From positions 1 to 13,829 of the forward strand of contig NZ_JAUNHK010000076.1 in assembly GCF_030523985.1 (NCBI RefSeq): 13,829 nucleotides of DNA, given 5' to 3'. The position numbers were made by a program, and so were the translations under genes. The notes below the pieces were generated by a model, which searched no databases, had not been told where the DNA came from, and was given only the letters and a program-made list of their open reading frames with translations. Of this stretch, positions 1 to 8,206 are shown piece by piece. The stretch is from Deinococcus sp. GTDB lineage: Bacteria; Deinococcota; Deinococci; Deinococcales; Deinococcaceae. The number at the start of each line of letters is the position of its first letter. The first letter of the stretch is position 1.

Positions 1-33
1 ACACCTCATCCCCTTTCCACACCCCACCCCGAT

Positions 34-62
34 TTGTCAACCCCTAATCGCCGTTGTATATA
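34..62 (+). promoter_or_regulatory. Candidate sigma-70-type promoter reading rightward, antisense to the pilin-like gene
   Basis: TTGTCA (34-39) and TATATA (57-62) are separated by exactly 17 nt, close to the housekeeping consensus. Transcription would start near 69, inside the end of the minus-strand pilin-like gene, so the RNA would be antisense to it. No plus-strand gene follows. The region is AT-rich, so a chance match is possible. Confidence 0.35.
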
Positions 63-66
63 AGAC

Positions 67-450
67 CTACCAGTTTTGCGGAAGCAATGTCAAGGGGCCA
101 TCAAGCTTAGCTCCATCAAAATAAAACATTTTACCATCAGACGAAGTAGTTAAAACATATGTGCCATTGGCATCTTGCTTCAGTTCGCAGCTAGTGACCG
201 TACTATGCAACTCGCTAATCAAACTAGGGGCACAGTTAGATTTATTTGTAAAAAGAGGTCTATAGCCGTTTTCCGCACGCTTTAGCTCTGCCAGCGTAGC
301 CACGTTTCGGGCCAACTGTCTGGCGTTCGTATCTGAAGCGGCACGCCTAGCGGACACCAAGCTAGGCAGCAAGGCTGCTACTAGTACAGCTATAATAGCG
401 ATGACAATAAGAATTTCTAGAAGGGTAAAGGCTGATTCATCGCTGAACAT
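67..450 (-). CDS. Type IV pilin-like protein (prepilin N-terminal motif), second pilin of the cluster
   Basis: The 127-residue product has a short leader (MFSDESA), then the class III prepilin segment beginning FTLLEIL and an unbroken hydrophobic helix to about residue 31. The mature Glu5 (E12) is present. Residue -1 is Ala instead of the usual Gly, and the leader is acidic rather than basic. C73 and C88 probably form the C-terminal disulfide loop. The tail motif TTSSDGKMFYFDG closely matches TSSTGKWYKFDG of the neighbouring pilin, so the two are paralogues. ATG at 450 is chosen because AAGGAGG lies 8 nt upstream; a GTG at 471 in frame lacks such a site. The start overlaps the end of the ligase-like gene by 14 nt, implying coupled translation. 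Base composition is much more AT-rich than in the housekeeping genes. It is probably a pilus subunit or minor pilin at the cell surface; the exact role is unknown. Confidence 0.85.
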   Translation of the reverse strand: MFSDESAFTLLEILIVIAIIAVLVAALLPSLVSARRAASDTNARQLARNVATLAELKRAENGYRPLFTNKSNCAPSLISELHSTVTSCELKQDANGTYVLTTSSDGKMFYFDGAKLDGPLTLLPQNW

Positions 451-1813
451 ATTTGCTTCCTCCTTGTTCACTGTCTTTTAACATTATTCCCAGAAGTATA
501 AAGAAAATTGGCGTTACGGAGACAATGTAAAACCATGCCTGAAGATAGATGAAATAAGGCAGACAAGATATTGCGAAGTAAGGAAGGCTTGAAGGGATTT
601 TTGCTTTCCCTATGCGTTTTATAAAAAAGGTTGCAGCCAGAAAGAATAGGATCAAGCCGATGAAACCATTGGAGTAGAGCTCGTCAACAATTAAATTATG
701 GGGCCTAACGTAGAGGAGGCTTCCAGTTTGCTCGTCTTTGTCTGCTCCCTCTCTTTTATATGCATAATAGGTCATTCCCTTGTGCTCAACTACATAATCT
801 TTTTTAAAACCGAGTTCCGCTCTGAATAGCGCTTCTGCATCGTTGTTCTCTAGATGTTCAAACACTTGATATCCAAAGGTGTCTGTTCCCCAGCCTGTCC
901 ACGGTCTATCTGTTGCAGCATGCCAAGCCGATTTCCACATGTAAAGTCTTGGCTCCATACTCCCTGTTGAACCATAGTCTTTGAGTTGAGGTGGATTCAG
1001 TTTAAGCTTAGCGCCGACAGATTGAACGATGCTCGGTAAAGTTGCCACGGATATAGCGAAGGCAGCTACCAACAAAAGAACACTTTTGAATCTTTCTCTA
1101 CGCTTTAGCCAAGAATAGAGTAACCATAATGATAGTGCAAACCCAACTCCCAGGGTTGCTGAGGTTGTAGTACAAAGCCCCAATCCAATGATTCCCGAGA
1201 GAGTCCATGCCCAGAACCAGCCATCAAGTTTTCTATCTCTATAAAAGTATGCGGGCATGAGTACCACTATGCTAAACCAGCCGCCCAAATGTGGACGATG
1301 CCCAACCAAGGCTGCTGGATAAAGCATATTCGGGCTCTGCACTACTTGACTTAGAGGCCTATACCCAAGTGATTCAAGAAATGTAAGAGCAGCCATCACA
1401 AGGACGCAAAAACTCATTATACGCATAATAAGTTCAGCTCTCATGACTTTGTAATATAAATAGGCAAGCGACAAGCACCCCAAAAGGGCTATAGTCCCAA
1501 ATTGTGTATAAGGGTGTCCTAGCCAGGAGTACCCAGGCATAACTGAGAATGATGAGGACACACATAGCCAGATTGCATAACTGACAATTGCGAGTTTAAG
1601 CGGCCTTGGACGTAGCACCTCTCTCATTGCTCCCAGCAAGCTCTTTTTACCACTATATAGATGGAAAAGTATAAGATTGCCTATAATGGCCATGCCCACA
1701 ATAAGAATAATTCTGGGAGTGTAAATTGTATCTTTCACATATCCGGAAACCGGAAGTATAAAGAAAGAAATCAGCGGGATGAAACTCAATAAAGCCAAAC
1801 GAAGATATACCAT
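437..1813 (-). CDS. O-antigen ligase/polymerase-like (Wzy_C) membrane protein, possible pilin oligosaccharyltransferase
   Basis: The 458-residue protein is almost entirely hydrophobic, with roughly ten membrane segments, and one large soluble loop at about residues 270-375. This is the layout of the Wzy_C superfamily (WaaL O-antigen ligases, Wzy polymerases and the pilin oligosaccharyltransferases TfpO/PglL). Family motifs are visible: EPRLYMWKSAW around R289, DRPWTGWGTDTFG just after, and RPHNLIVDELYSNGFIG with H372. The helix following that His is typical. These enzymes transfer an undecaprenyl-linked glycan to an acceptor on the outer face of the inner membrane. The ATG at 1813 has GGAG 7 nt upstream. 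The gene lies between two pilin genes and overlaps the second one, so pilin is an attractive acceptor, but this is inference; a role in cell-surface polysaccharide is the main alternative. It is AT-rich compared with the rest of the window, suggesting transfer. Confidence 0.8.
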   Translation of the reverse strand: MVYLRLALLSFIPLISFFILPVSGYVKDTIYTPRIILIVGMAIIGNLILFHLYSGKKSLLGAMREVLRPRPLKLAIVSYAIWLCVSSSFSVMPGYSWLGHPYTQFGTIALLGCLSLAYLYYKVMRAELIMRIMSFCVLVMAALTFLESLGYRPLSQVVQSPNMLYPAALVGHRPHLGGWFSIVVLMPAYFYRDRKLDGWFWAWTLSGIIGLGLCTTTSATLGVGFALSLWLLYSWLKRRERFKSVLLLVAAFAISVATLPSIVQSVGAKLKLNPPQLKDYGSTGSMEPRLYMWKSAWHAATDRPWTGWGTDTFGYQVFEHLENNDAEALFRAELGFKKDYVVEHKGMTYYAYKREGADKDEQTGSLLYVRPHNLIVDELYSNGFIGLILFFLAATFFIKRIGKAKIPSSLPYFAISCLPYFIYLQAWFYIVSVTPIFFILLGIMLKDSEQGGSKYVQR

Positions 1814-1830
1814 TCACTTGCTCCATACTG

Positions 1831-1863
1831 AAATAAAAGGTGCCTGATAAACTCAGGCACCTT
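1831..1863 (-). terminator. Intrinsic terminator after the first pilin gene
   Basis: An uninterrupted 11-bp stem (1837-1847 with 1853-1863) has a 5-nt loop and, read on the minus strand, ends in TTTTATTT. It lies 20 nt beyond the pilin stop codon and just before the ligase-like ATG. It should end most pilin transcripts and let only read-through reach the ligase and second pilin, unless they have their own promoter. Confidence 0.85.
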
Positions 1864-1882
1864 CTGAAAGTTATAAATGGAA

Positions 1883-2269
1883 TTAAGGGAGGGAAGGCAG
1901 GGCGGCGGTACCACTACCCTCAGTGACAGTTTGACCATCAAACTTGTACCATTTGCCCGTGCTGCTTGTCGCATATCCCACGGTAGAGTTGGGGCCCTGC
2001 GCGACCTGGCAGGCCGTCACTGAGGGGTTGGCCGCCAAGCTGATTGGCGAAGCGGTGCAAGAGACGCCGTTTGAAGCGACGGCTTGTCCATTGGCGCGAG
2101 CCGATTCCGCAGCGGTCACGGCATTACGCAGCATGCTCTGGGCAGCACTGTTGTTGGCAGCGTTACGGGCGTTCAGCAGGTTGGGGATCAGCACAGCGGC
2201 CAGGATGCCGATGATGGCGATGACGATGAGCAGCTCAATCAGGGTAAAGCCTTGGGTTCCGTTCTTCAT
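1883..2269 (-). CDS. Type IV pilin (PilA-like major pilin candidate)
   Basis: The 128-residue prepilin has a short basic leader MKNGTQG, then FTLIELLIVIAIIGILAAVL, which is a textbook prepilin peptidase site with Gly at -1 and Glu at mature position 5 (E12). The hydrophobic alpha-1 helix continues to about residue 32. C71 and C87 are spaced for the C-terminal disulfide loop. The last ten residues are rich in Ser, Thr, Ala and Pro. Type IV pilins are processed at the inner membrane, then polymerised into pili that act in adhesion, twitching and DNA uptake. ATG at 2269 is favoured by AGGAGA 6 nt upstream and by the leader length; a longer reading with 61 extra residues would put a non-signal sequence ahead of the motif. 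A strong terminator follows directly, as expected for a highly expressed major subunit. GC content is intermediate between the AT-rich cassette and the housekeeping genes. Confidence 0.93.
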   Translation of the reverse strand: MKNGTQGFTLIELLIVIAIIGILAAVLIPNLLNARNAANNSAAQSMLRNAVTAAESARANGQAVASNGVSCTASPISLAANPSVTACQVAQGPNSTVGYATSSTGKWYKFDGQTVTEGSGTAALPSLP

Positions 2270-2473
2270 GGTGAATCTCCTGTGGTTCGGCGCGGCGGAT
2301 AAAGTTATGTATGGTTGCCCGCGTTGCCTACTTATGGCAGTTGCCTCTTCGGGTGTCTCCCGCTTCGGCGGTGGGCAGGTCGGGGTATTTCCCTGTCCTG
2401 CTTGCCTGTAGCTTACGGTCGATTTTCTAACAATTCTCTTACGCGCGGTCACCGTTTCTTTAGCTCAAGTGAG

Positions 2474-2501
2474 TTCCGCAAGGGGCTTCCGCAATGCGGA
2501 A
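2474..2501. repeat. Tandem TTCCGCAA with overlapping palindrome
   Basis: TTCCGCAA occurs at 2474-2481 and 2487-2494, 13 bp apart start to start. The second copy continues into a perfect inverted repeat, TTCCGC-AAT-GCGGAA (2487-2501). Three half-sites between two divergent transcription units could be an operator; no regulator is identified. Confidence 0.4.
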
Positions 2502-2536
2502 AAATTCGGTTGCCAGTCGATGTTGAGGTGGGGAGA

Positions 2537-2566
2537 GCGACCTCCAGAGAGACGGAGTGATATGCT
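2537..2566 (+). promoter_or_regulatory. Candidate extended -10 promoter for dnaB
   Basis: TATGCT (2561-2566) is preceded by TGA, giving an extended -10 element. A weak -35 (GCGACC, 2537-2542) lies 18 nt upstream. The resulting leader to the dnaB start would be about 150 nt. This is only a pattern match. Confidence 0.3.
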
Positions 2567-2724
2567 GCCAACCAGTTCGCCCCACTCTGCCCCTTGTGGC
2601 GGAAATGGGCGGATAAGGCTCCTTACAGCGGGCTTTTTCATTTCACTTCATCTGCTGCCTGTCGCGGGCCGCTCGCTGGTTTGGTGAGCGCAGCCTGCGC
2701 CGCAGCCGGGAAAGGGGACACCTC

Positions 2725-4760
<2,036 letters not shown>

Positions 4761-4766
4761 AAGCGG

Positions 4767-4822
4767 AGAGCAGAGGGCGGAGAGGGCAGGGAAAACCCCC
4801 TGTTCCCTCCGCCCTCTCCTCT
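4767..4822. repeat. Purine/pyrimidine hairpin repeat, copy 1
   Basis: A purine-rich arm (4767-4791) and a pyrimidine-rich arm (4798-4822) pair over about 25 positions with few mismatches, around a loop of AAAACC. The shared core AGAGCAGAGGG and the GGGAAAA-CCC centre recur at 8139-8206 and 8912-8975. It lies directly after the Nudix stop codon and may also act as a weak terminator. Confidence 0.65.
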
Positions 4823-4830
4823 GCACCCTC

Positions 4831-4836
4831 TACACT
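4831..4836 (+). promoter_or_regulatory. -10 element for a leaderless thiamine pyrophosphokinase mRNA
   Basis: TACACT is followed by six C residues and then the ATG, with no Shine-Dalgarno site. TANNNT placed 6-8 nt before a start codon is the known Deinococcus leaderless arrangement. I see no clear -35 box; that region is inside the repeat. Confidence 0.5.
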
Positions 4837-4842
4837 CCCCCC

Positions 4843-5505
4843 ATGCTCGCCTGGATTCTGGTCGGTGGACGCCTGACCCTCACACCTGCCCTCGCCGCGC
4901 TGCCCCGGCCCGCGCTGGTGGTGGCGGCTGACGGAGGCGCGAGGCATGCGGCAGCGCTGGGGGTCGGGCTGGACGTGTGGGTGGGCGACTTCGACTCTTC
5001 GGCGGGCCTCTCACTGGATGCGCCCCGCGAGGTACATCCCGCCGCCAAAGACCAGACCGACGGCGAACTGGCGACCCGGCTGGCCCTGGAGCGCGGTGCC
5101 ACCCAGTTGGTGTTCGTGGGGGCGTTTGGTGGACGCTTTGACCATACGGCAGCGCTGCTGCTCGGCGGCGTGCGACTGGCGGGGGAGGGCGTCCACGTCA
5201 CCCTGACCAGTGGCGACGAATGGGCCTGGCCCCTGCGGCCAGGCGTGCCGTTTCGCCACGACTTTCCACCGGGCGTGACCCTGAGCGTGGTGGCCTGTGC
5301 CGACCTCGGCGGCCTGAGCCTGAGCGGGGTGCGCTGGGCGCTGAGTGAGGCAAATGTGCCGTTGGGCAGCGGTTGGACGCTGAGCAACGAAACCGCAGGG
5401 GGCGAGGTTCGCGCCGAAGTGCAGGCGGGCTACGGGCTGGTCACGGCCCTCTGGACGGGGGGGGCGGGAACTCCTCACGCGGCGGCTGCGTATCCTGAAG
5501 CATGA
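4843..5505 (+). CDS. Thiamine pyrophosphokinase (thiamine diphosphokinase)
   Basis: The 220-residue protein has the motif series of bacterial thiamine pyrophosphokinase, which transfers pyrophosphate from ATP to thiamine to make the cofactor TPP in the cytoplasm. Visible motifs are AADGGARHA (28-36), VGDFDS (47-52), KDQTDGELA (69-77) and GAFGGRFDHT (93-102). The Asp-rich residues of these motifs bind Mg and nucleotide in the family. The length is typical. ATG at 4843 is chosen because the family begins with the hydrophobic strand seen here (WILVGG) and a -10 box stands 6 nt before it; a much longer open frame upstream is read through the Nudix gene in another frame and is not real. The gene overlaps the next by four bases (ATGA). 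No other thiamine gene or TPP riboswitch is visible in the window, so it probably acts in salvage. Confidence 0.9.
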   Translation: MLAWILVGGRLTLTPALAALPRPALVVAADGGARHAAALGVGLDVWVGDFDSSAGLSLDAPREVHPAAKDQTDGELATRLALERGATQLVFVGAFGGRFDHTAALLLGGVRLAGEGVHVTLTSGDEWAWPLRPGVPFRHDFPPGVTLSVVACADLGGLSLSGVRWALSEANVPLGSGWTLSNETAGGEVRAEVQAGYGLVTALWTGGAGTPHAAAAYPEA

Positions 5506-6170
5506 TGCGACGTGGGCCGGGCTGCGGCTGTCTGGGATGTGGTGGAACCTCGCTGGTGGTGCTGGGTGCTCTGGCGTTCGGGGCATGGAGCTTCGTGGTC
5601 AAGCCCGCCCAGGATTTTATGAGCGGCTTGCAGGTGCCGCCCGCTCAGACGGAAGTGACCCAGACCGGAACCGCGCAGCCTGGGGCCACGCAGGCCAGAG
5701 CAGCCCAGAAGCCGACGTCCGCGCAAGTCAATGCGCCGCTGACCAAAACCGACGTGCAGAAATTCGTGCGAATCCGGCGTGGGGTGCGGGTGGCCCTCGG
5801 CACCAGCTTCAGCGACCTGCAACGGGTCTGGACGGGCGTGCTGAACGGTCAGACGCCGACGGTGCTCGACATCGCCAACGTGCTGCGGCAGACCGCCGGA
5901 CAGATGGACGCGGCGCGAAAGCAGCAGCGGGGGCTGCTGGCGGCAGAAAGCATGAGCGCCGAGCGGTACGCCGTCGTGCGGGCTGCGGTCAACCGCGCTC
6001 TGGGCGTGCCTTCCGTAGATTTGGTCGGCGCAGCGCAGTCACTGCAAAAGGGCCAGTTGCCCGACCTCAACACCACCATCAAGCCCGCCAGCGCACAGGA
6101 AAAGGCGCTGGTCGCTCCCTTCGCCACCGAGTTGCGGGCGTCGGCAGCGGCGGGGCTGCTGGGACTGTGA
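5502..6170 (+). CDS. Unrecognised membrane-anchored protein with N-terminal Cys cluster
   Basis: I do not recognise this 222-residue product. It starts MMRRGPG and then has three closely spaced cysteines (CGCLGC, residues 8-13), followed by one hydrophobic helix at about 16-34. After a Thr/Gln/Ala-rich spacer (about 45-75) comes a mostly helical domain (75-222) with regular Leu/Val/Ala spacing and motifs such as VQKFVRIRRGVRVALGTSF. Basic residues before the helix predict that the N-terminus stays inside and the C-terminal domain is outside the membrane. The start overlaps the kinase stop (ATGA), suggesting coupled translation, although TATCCT lies 5 nt upstream of the ATG and could drive a separate leaderless transcript. 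ATG at 5505 is an equally possible start. A 73-bp palindrome begins at its stop codon. Confidence 0.75.
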   Translation: MMRRGPGCGCLGCGGTSLVVLGALAFGAWSFVVKPAQDFMSGLQVPPAQTEVTQTGTAQPGATQARAAQKPTSAQVNAPLTKTDVQKFVRIRRGVRVALGTSFSDLQRVWTGVLNGQTPTVLDIANVLRQTAGQMDAARKQQRGLLAAESMSAERYAVVRAAVNRALGVPSVDLVGAAQSLQKGQLPDLNTTIKPASAQEKALVAPFATELRASAAAGLLGL

Positions 6171-6242
6171 TACGGGACTGAACTATTCTTCGGAGATGTC
6201 GGAAAAGCGCCGCCATCTCCTTCGCGCCGTTCAGTCCCGTAT
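6170..6242. repeat. Large nested palindrome; possible dispersed repeat and terminator
   Basis: Fourteen bases, 6170-6183, are perfectly complementary to 6229-6242. Inside, separated by symmetric 8-nt loops, GGAGATG (6192-6198) pairs with CATCTCC (6214-6220) and CGG with CCG. The outer stem starts at the stop codon of the preceding gene and is followed by TTTTCTTCT, so it could terminate transcription. The elaborate nested form suggests a mobile or dispersed intergenic element. Confidence 0.7.
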
Positions 6243-6264
6243 TTTCTTCTCCTCACTCCGTTCG

Positions 6265-6296
6265 GAAAAATAGCTTGGATACCCAAACTATTTTTC
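6265..6296. repeat. AT-rich hairpin upstream of hemL
   Basis: GAAAAATAG-C-TTGG pairs with CCAA-A-CTATTTTTC around an ATAC loop, giving 13 pairs with a single mismatch. It lies 23 bases after the large palindrome. A third small hairpin (GCGGA-ACA-TCCGC, about 6337-6349) follows before the hemL promoter. Confidence 0.6.
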
Positions 6297-6366
6297 AAAG
6301 CCGTATGAGGCACATCAAATCCGGGCAAGGGTGAAGAGCGGAACATCCGCCCTCACGGTTCTCGGC

Positions 6367-6372
6367 TAGCCT
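6367..6372 (+). promoter_or_regulatory. -10 element for a leaderless hemL mRNA
   Basis: TAGCCT stands 6 nt before the hemL ATG. The intervening GGGGGC is too close to the ATG to serve as a Shine-Dalgarno site. The spacing is the same as for the thiamine pyrophosphokinase gene. Confidence 0.5.
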
Positions 6373-6378
6373 GGGGGC

Positions 6379-7713
6379 ATGTCCTCGACACCTTCTTTCT
6401 CGACTTCCCGCTCTGCAGCCCTGTTCGAGCGGGCCAAAGCGGTCACGCCCGGTGGGGTCAACAGTCCGGTGCGCGCCTTTCGCAGTGTGGGGGGCGTGCC
6501 GCGCTTTATCGCCTCGGCACAGGGCGCATACCTGACCGATGCCGACGGGCAGCGCTATATCGACTACATCGGCTCGTGGGGGCCTATGATTCTGGGCCAC
6601 GACCATCCGGCGGTGCGGGAAGCGGTGGCCGGGGCGCTGAGCAGCGGCACGTCCTTCGGTGCACCCAACGAGCGTGAAGTGGAACTGGCCGAACTGGTCA
6701 CTCGCCTGACGGGGGCCGAGCGGGTGCGCTTTGTCAGCAGCGGCACCGAGGCCACCATGAGCGCCCTGCGGCTGGCGCGTGGCTTTACGGGGCGCAAGTA
6801 CATCGTCAAATTCCGGGGCAACTACCACGGGCACGCCGACGGGCTGCTGGTCGAAGCGGGCAGCGGCCTGATGACCAATGCCGAGGGCGCTTTGGGCGCG
6901 GCGGCCCCCAGCAGTGCGGGCGTGCCCGAGGAATACGCGGCCCTGACGCTGGTGCTGGACTACAACGACCCGGCGGCGCTGGACGCCCTGATGGGGGCGC
7001 GGGGGCAAGACATCGCCGCCGTCATCTTCGAGCCGGTGGTGGGCAACGCCGGGGTACTGATTCCCACGCCCGAGTTTCTGGCGGCGCTGCACCGCGTGCG
7101 CGACCACGGCACGCTGCTGATTGCCGACGAAGTCATGACCGGGTTCCGCCTCTCCCTGAACGGGGCGACGGGTCTGCTGGGCCTGCGCCCCGACCTGCGC
7201 TGCTGGGGCAAAATCATCGGCGGGGGGTTGCCCGTGGGGGCCTACGGGGGCCGCGCCGAGGTCATGGAATTCGTGTCGCCGCAAGGCCCGGTGTACCAGG
7301 CCGGAACCCTGAGCGGCAACCCGCTGGCGATGGCGGCAGGACTGGCGACCCTGCGCGAACTGGAAGCGCGGCCCGACCTTTACGGGCGACTCGGGGACTA
7401 CACGGGGCGGCTGGCGGCGGGCCTGCGGGAAGCGGCAGAGGCGGCGGGTGTGCCGGTCAGCATCAACCGCCTCGGCTCCATGCTGACGGTGTTTTTCCAG
7501 GATGCACCCGACGGCTCTGTCGCCCGCTACGCTGACGCGGCCCGCAGCGACACGGCGGCGTTCGCGGCGTGGTTCCAGGGAATGCTGGCGCGGGGCGTGT
7601 ACTGGGCTCCCTCGCAGTTTGAAAGCATCTTTACCAGTGCCGCACACGGCGACGCCGAACTGAATGCCACACTGCAAGCCGCTGCCCAAGCCTTTCAAGG
7701 AGTCCAATCGTGA
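6379..7713 (+). CDS. hemL: Glutamate-1-semialdehyde 2,1-aminomutase
   Basis: The 444-residue PLP enzyme converts glutamate-1-semialdehyde to 5-aminolevulinate, the tetrapyrrole precursor of the C5 pathway in the cytoplasm. It begins ALFERAKAVTPGGVNSPVRAF, the family's signature N-terminus. Cofactor-binding elements are SSGTEATM (120-127), DEVMTGFR with D250 contacting the pyridine nitrogen, and WGKIIGGGLPVGAYGG with the Schiff-base lysine K278. GTLSGNPLAM follows as in class-III aminotransferases. Length matches the family (about 430). ATG at 6379 lies 6 nt after a -10 box. The last codons carry an AAGGAG site for the next gene, whose GTG start overlaps the hemL stop. No other heme gene is in the window. 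Confidence 0.97.
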   Translation: MSSTPSFSTSRSAALFERAKAVTPGGVNSPVRAFRSVGGVPRFIASAQGAYLTDADGQRYIDYIGSWGPMILGHDHPAVREAVAGALSSGTSFGAPNEREVELAELVTRLTGAERVRFVSSGTEATMSALRLARGFTGRKYIVKFRGNYHGHADGLLVEAGSGLMTNAEGALGAAAPSSAGVPEEYAALTLVLDYNDPAALDALMGARGQDIAAVIFEPVVGNAGVLIPTPEFLAALHRVRDHGTLLIADEVMTGFRLSLNGATGLLGLRPDLRCWGKIIGGGLPVGAYGGRAEVMEFVSPQGPVYQAGTLSGNPLAMAAGLATLRELEARPDLYGRLGDYTGRLAAGLREAAEAAGVPVSINRLGSMLTVFFQDAPDGSVARYADAARSDTAAFAAWFQGMLARGVYWAPSQFESIFTSAAHGDAELNATLQAAAQAFQGVQS

Positions 7714-8138
7714 GCGAACTGCATCAGCCTGCCCAACTGACCCGAGTTCTCAAAGACAGCAAGGTGGTGGCGGTGGTCGGCTTTCACCCCGACGCCATGC
7801 GCCCCGCGCACTATGTCCCGGAGTACCTCAGTCGTCAGGGCTACACCATCATTCCCGTCAACCCGGCGCTCGCCGCCCGTGGGCAGAGCTTTTTCGGACA
7901 AAAGGCCGTGTCCACCCTGGCAGAAATCCCCACGCCTGTGGACATCGTCGAAGTCTTTCGCCGCAGCGACAAAGTGCATGACCACCTGCGCGACATCCTG
8001 AACATGCAGCCGCTGCCCAAAGTGGTGTGGATGCAGCAGGGCATCCGCAATGCGGACGTGGCCCGCGAACTCGGTCAGCACGGCATAGACGTGGTGCAAG
8101 ACCGCTGCATGCTGACCGACCACCGCAACCTGATTTGA
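7710..8138 (+). CDS. CoA-binding (YccU-type) Rossmann-fold protein
   Basis: The 142-residue product matches the small single-domain CoA-binding family. It has a Rossmann-type start, KVVAVVGFHPDAMRPAHYVPEYL, then YTIIPVNP, VDIVEVFRRSD, KVVWMQQGI and a C-terminal VVQDRCMLTDHR. Such proteins resemble the CoA-binding domain of succinyl-CoA synthetase; their physiological role is poorly defined. GTG at 7710 is chosen because AAGGAG lies 7 nt upstream and it overlaps the hemL TGA in a GTGA junction, so it is cotranslated with hemL. A functional tie to heme synthesis is only positional. It converges with scpA, with a repeat between them. Confidence 0.92.
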   Translation: MSELHQPAQLTRVLKDSKVVAVVGFHPDAMRPAHYVPEYLSRQGYTIIPVNPALAARGQSFFGQKAVSTLAEIPTPVDIVEVFRRSDKVHDHLRDILNMQPLPKVVWMQQGIRNADVARELGQHGIDVVQDRCMLTDHRNLI

Positions 8139-8206
8139 AGGGAGTAAAGGGGGGAGGGCAGAGGGGGTAGGGAGAAAGCCCTTTACCCTTCCCCCTCCCC
8201 CCTCCG
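8139..8206. repeat. Purine/pyrimidine hairpin repeat, copy 2
   Basis: A G/A-rich arm (about 8139-8173) is followed by a C/T-rich arm (about 8179-8206), which pair imperfectly. It carries the core GGGCAGAGGG shared with the other two copies. It lies between two convergent stop codons and runs into scpA, where the pyrimidine arm encodes the final residues RRGEGEG on the minus strand. It could serve as a two-way terminator. Confidence 0.6.

Larger units (their letters stand above)
2270..2724. other. Gene-free divergent region between pilin and dnaB
   Basis: I see no credible gene in these 455 bases. On the minus strand the final ~150 nt before the pilin form several short hairpins (for example GCAGG...CCTGC enclosing GGG/CCC near 2376-2401, CCGC/GCGG near 2360 and GGC/GCC near 2340), so the pilin probably has a structured 5' leader. 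On the plus strand there is a candidate dnaB promoter and a leader of about 150 nt. A TTCCGCAA repeat cluster lies at 2474-2501. Confidence 0.5.

Noticed and set aside
451..471. Upstream GTG start for the second pilin
   Set aside because: AAGGAGG lies 8 nt before the ATG at 450 and inside the longer reading; the shorter form gives a leader aligned with the other pilin.
2270..2420. c-di-GMP-I (GEMM) riboswitch ahead of the pilin
   Set aside because: Short GGCAA-like strings occur, but the conserved core (GGGACGCAAAGCC and GNRA-loop stem) is absent.
2270..2452. 61-residue N-terminal extension of the major pilin
   Set aside because: It is Pro/Arg-rich and unlike a prepilin leader, and AGGAGA marks the ATG at 2269 as the start.
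2270..2724. Radiation/desiccation response motif upstream of dnaB
   Set aside because: I looked for the 17-bp palindrome of the TTATGTCA...TGACATAA type and saw no convincing match.
6295..7707. 470-codon antisense open frame opposite hemL
   Set aside because: Same reason: the opposite strand carries an unmistakable complete hemL gene.
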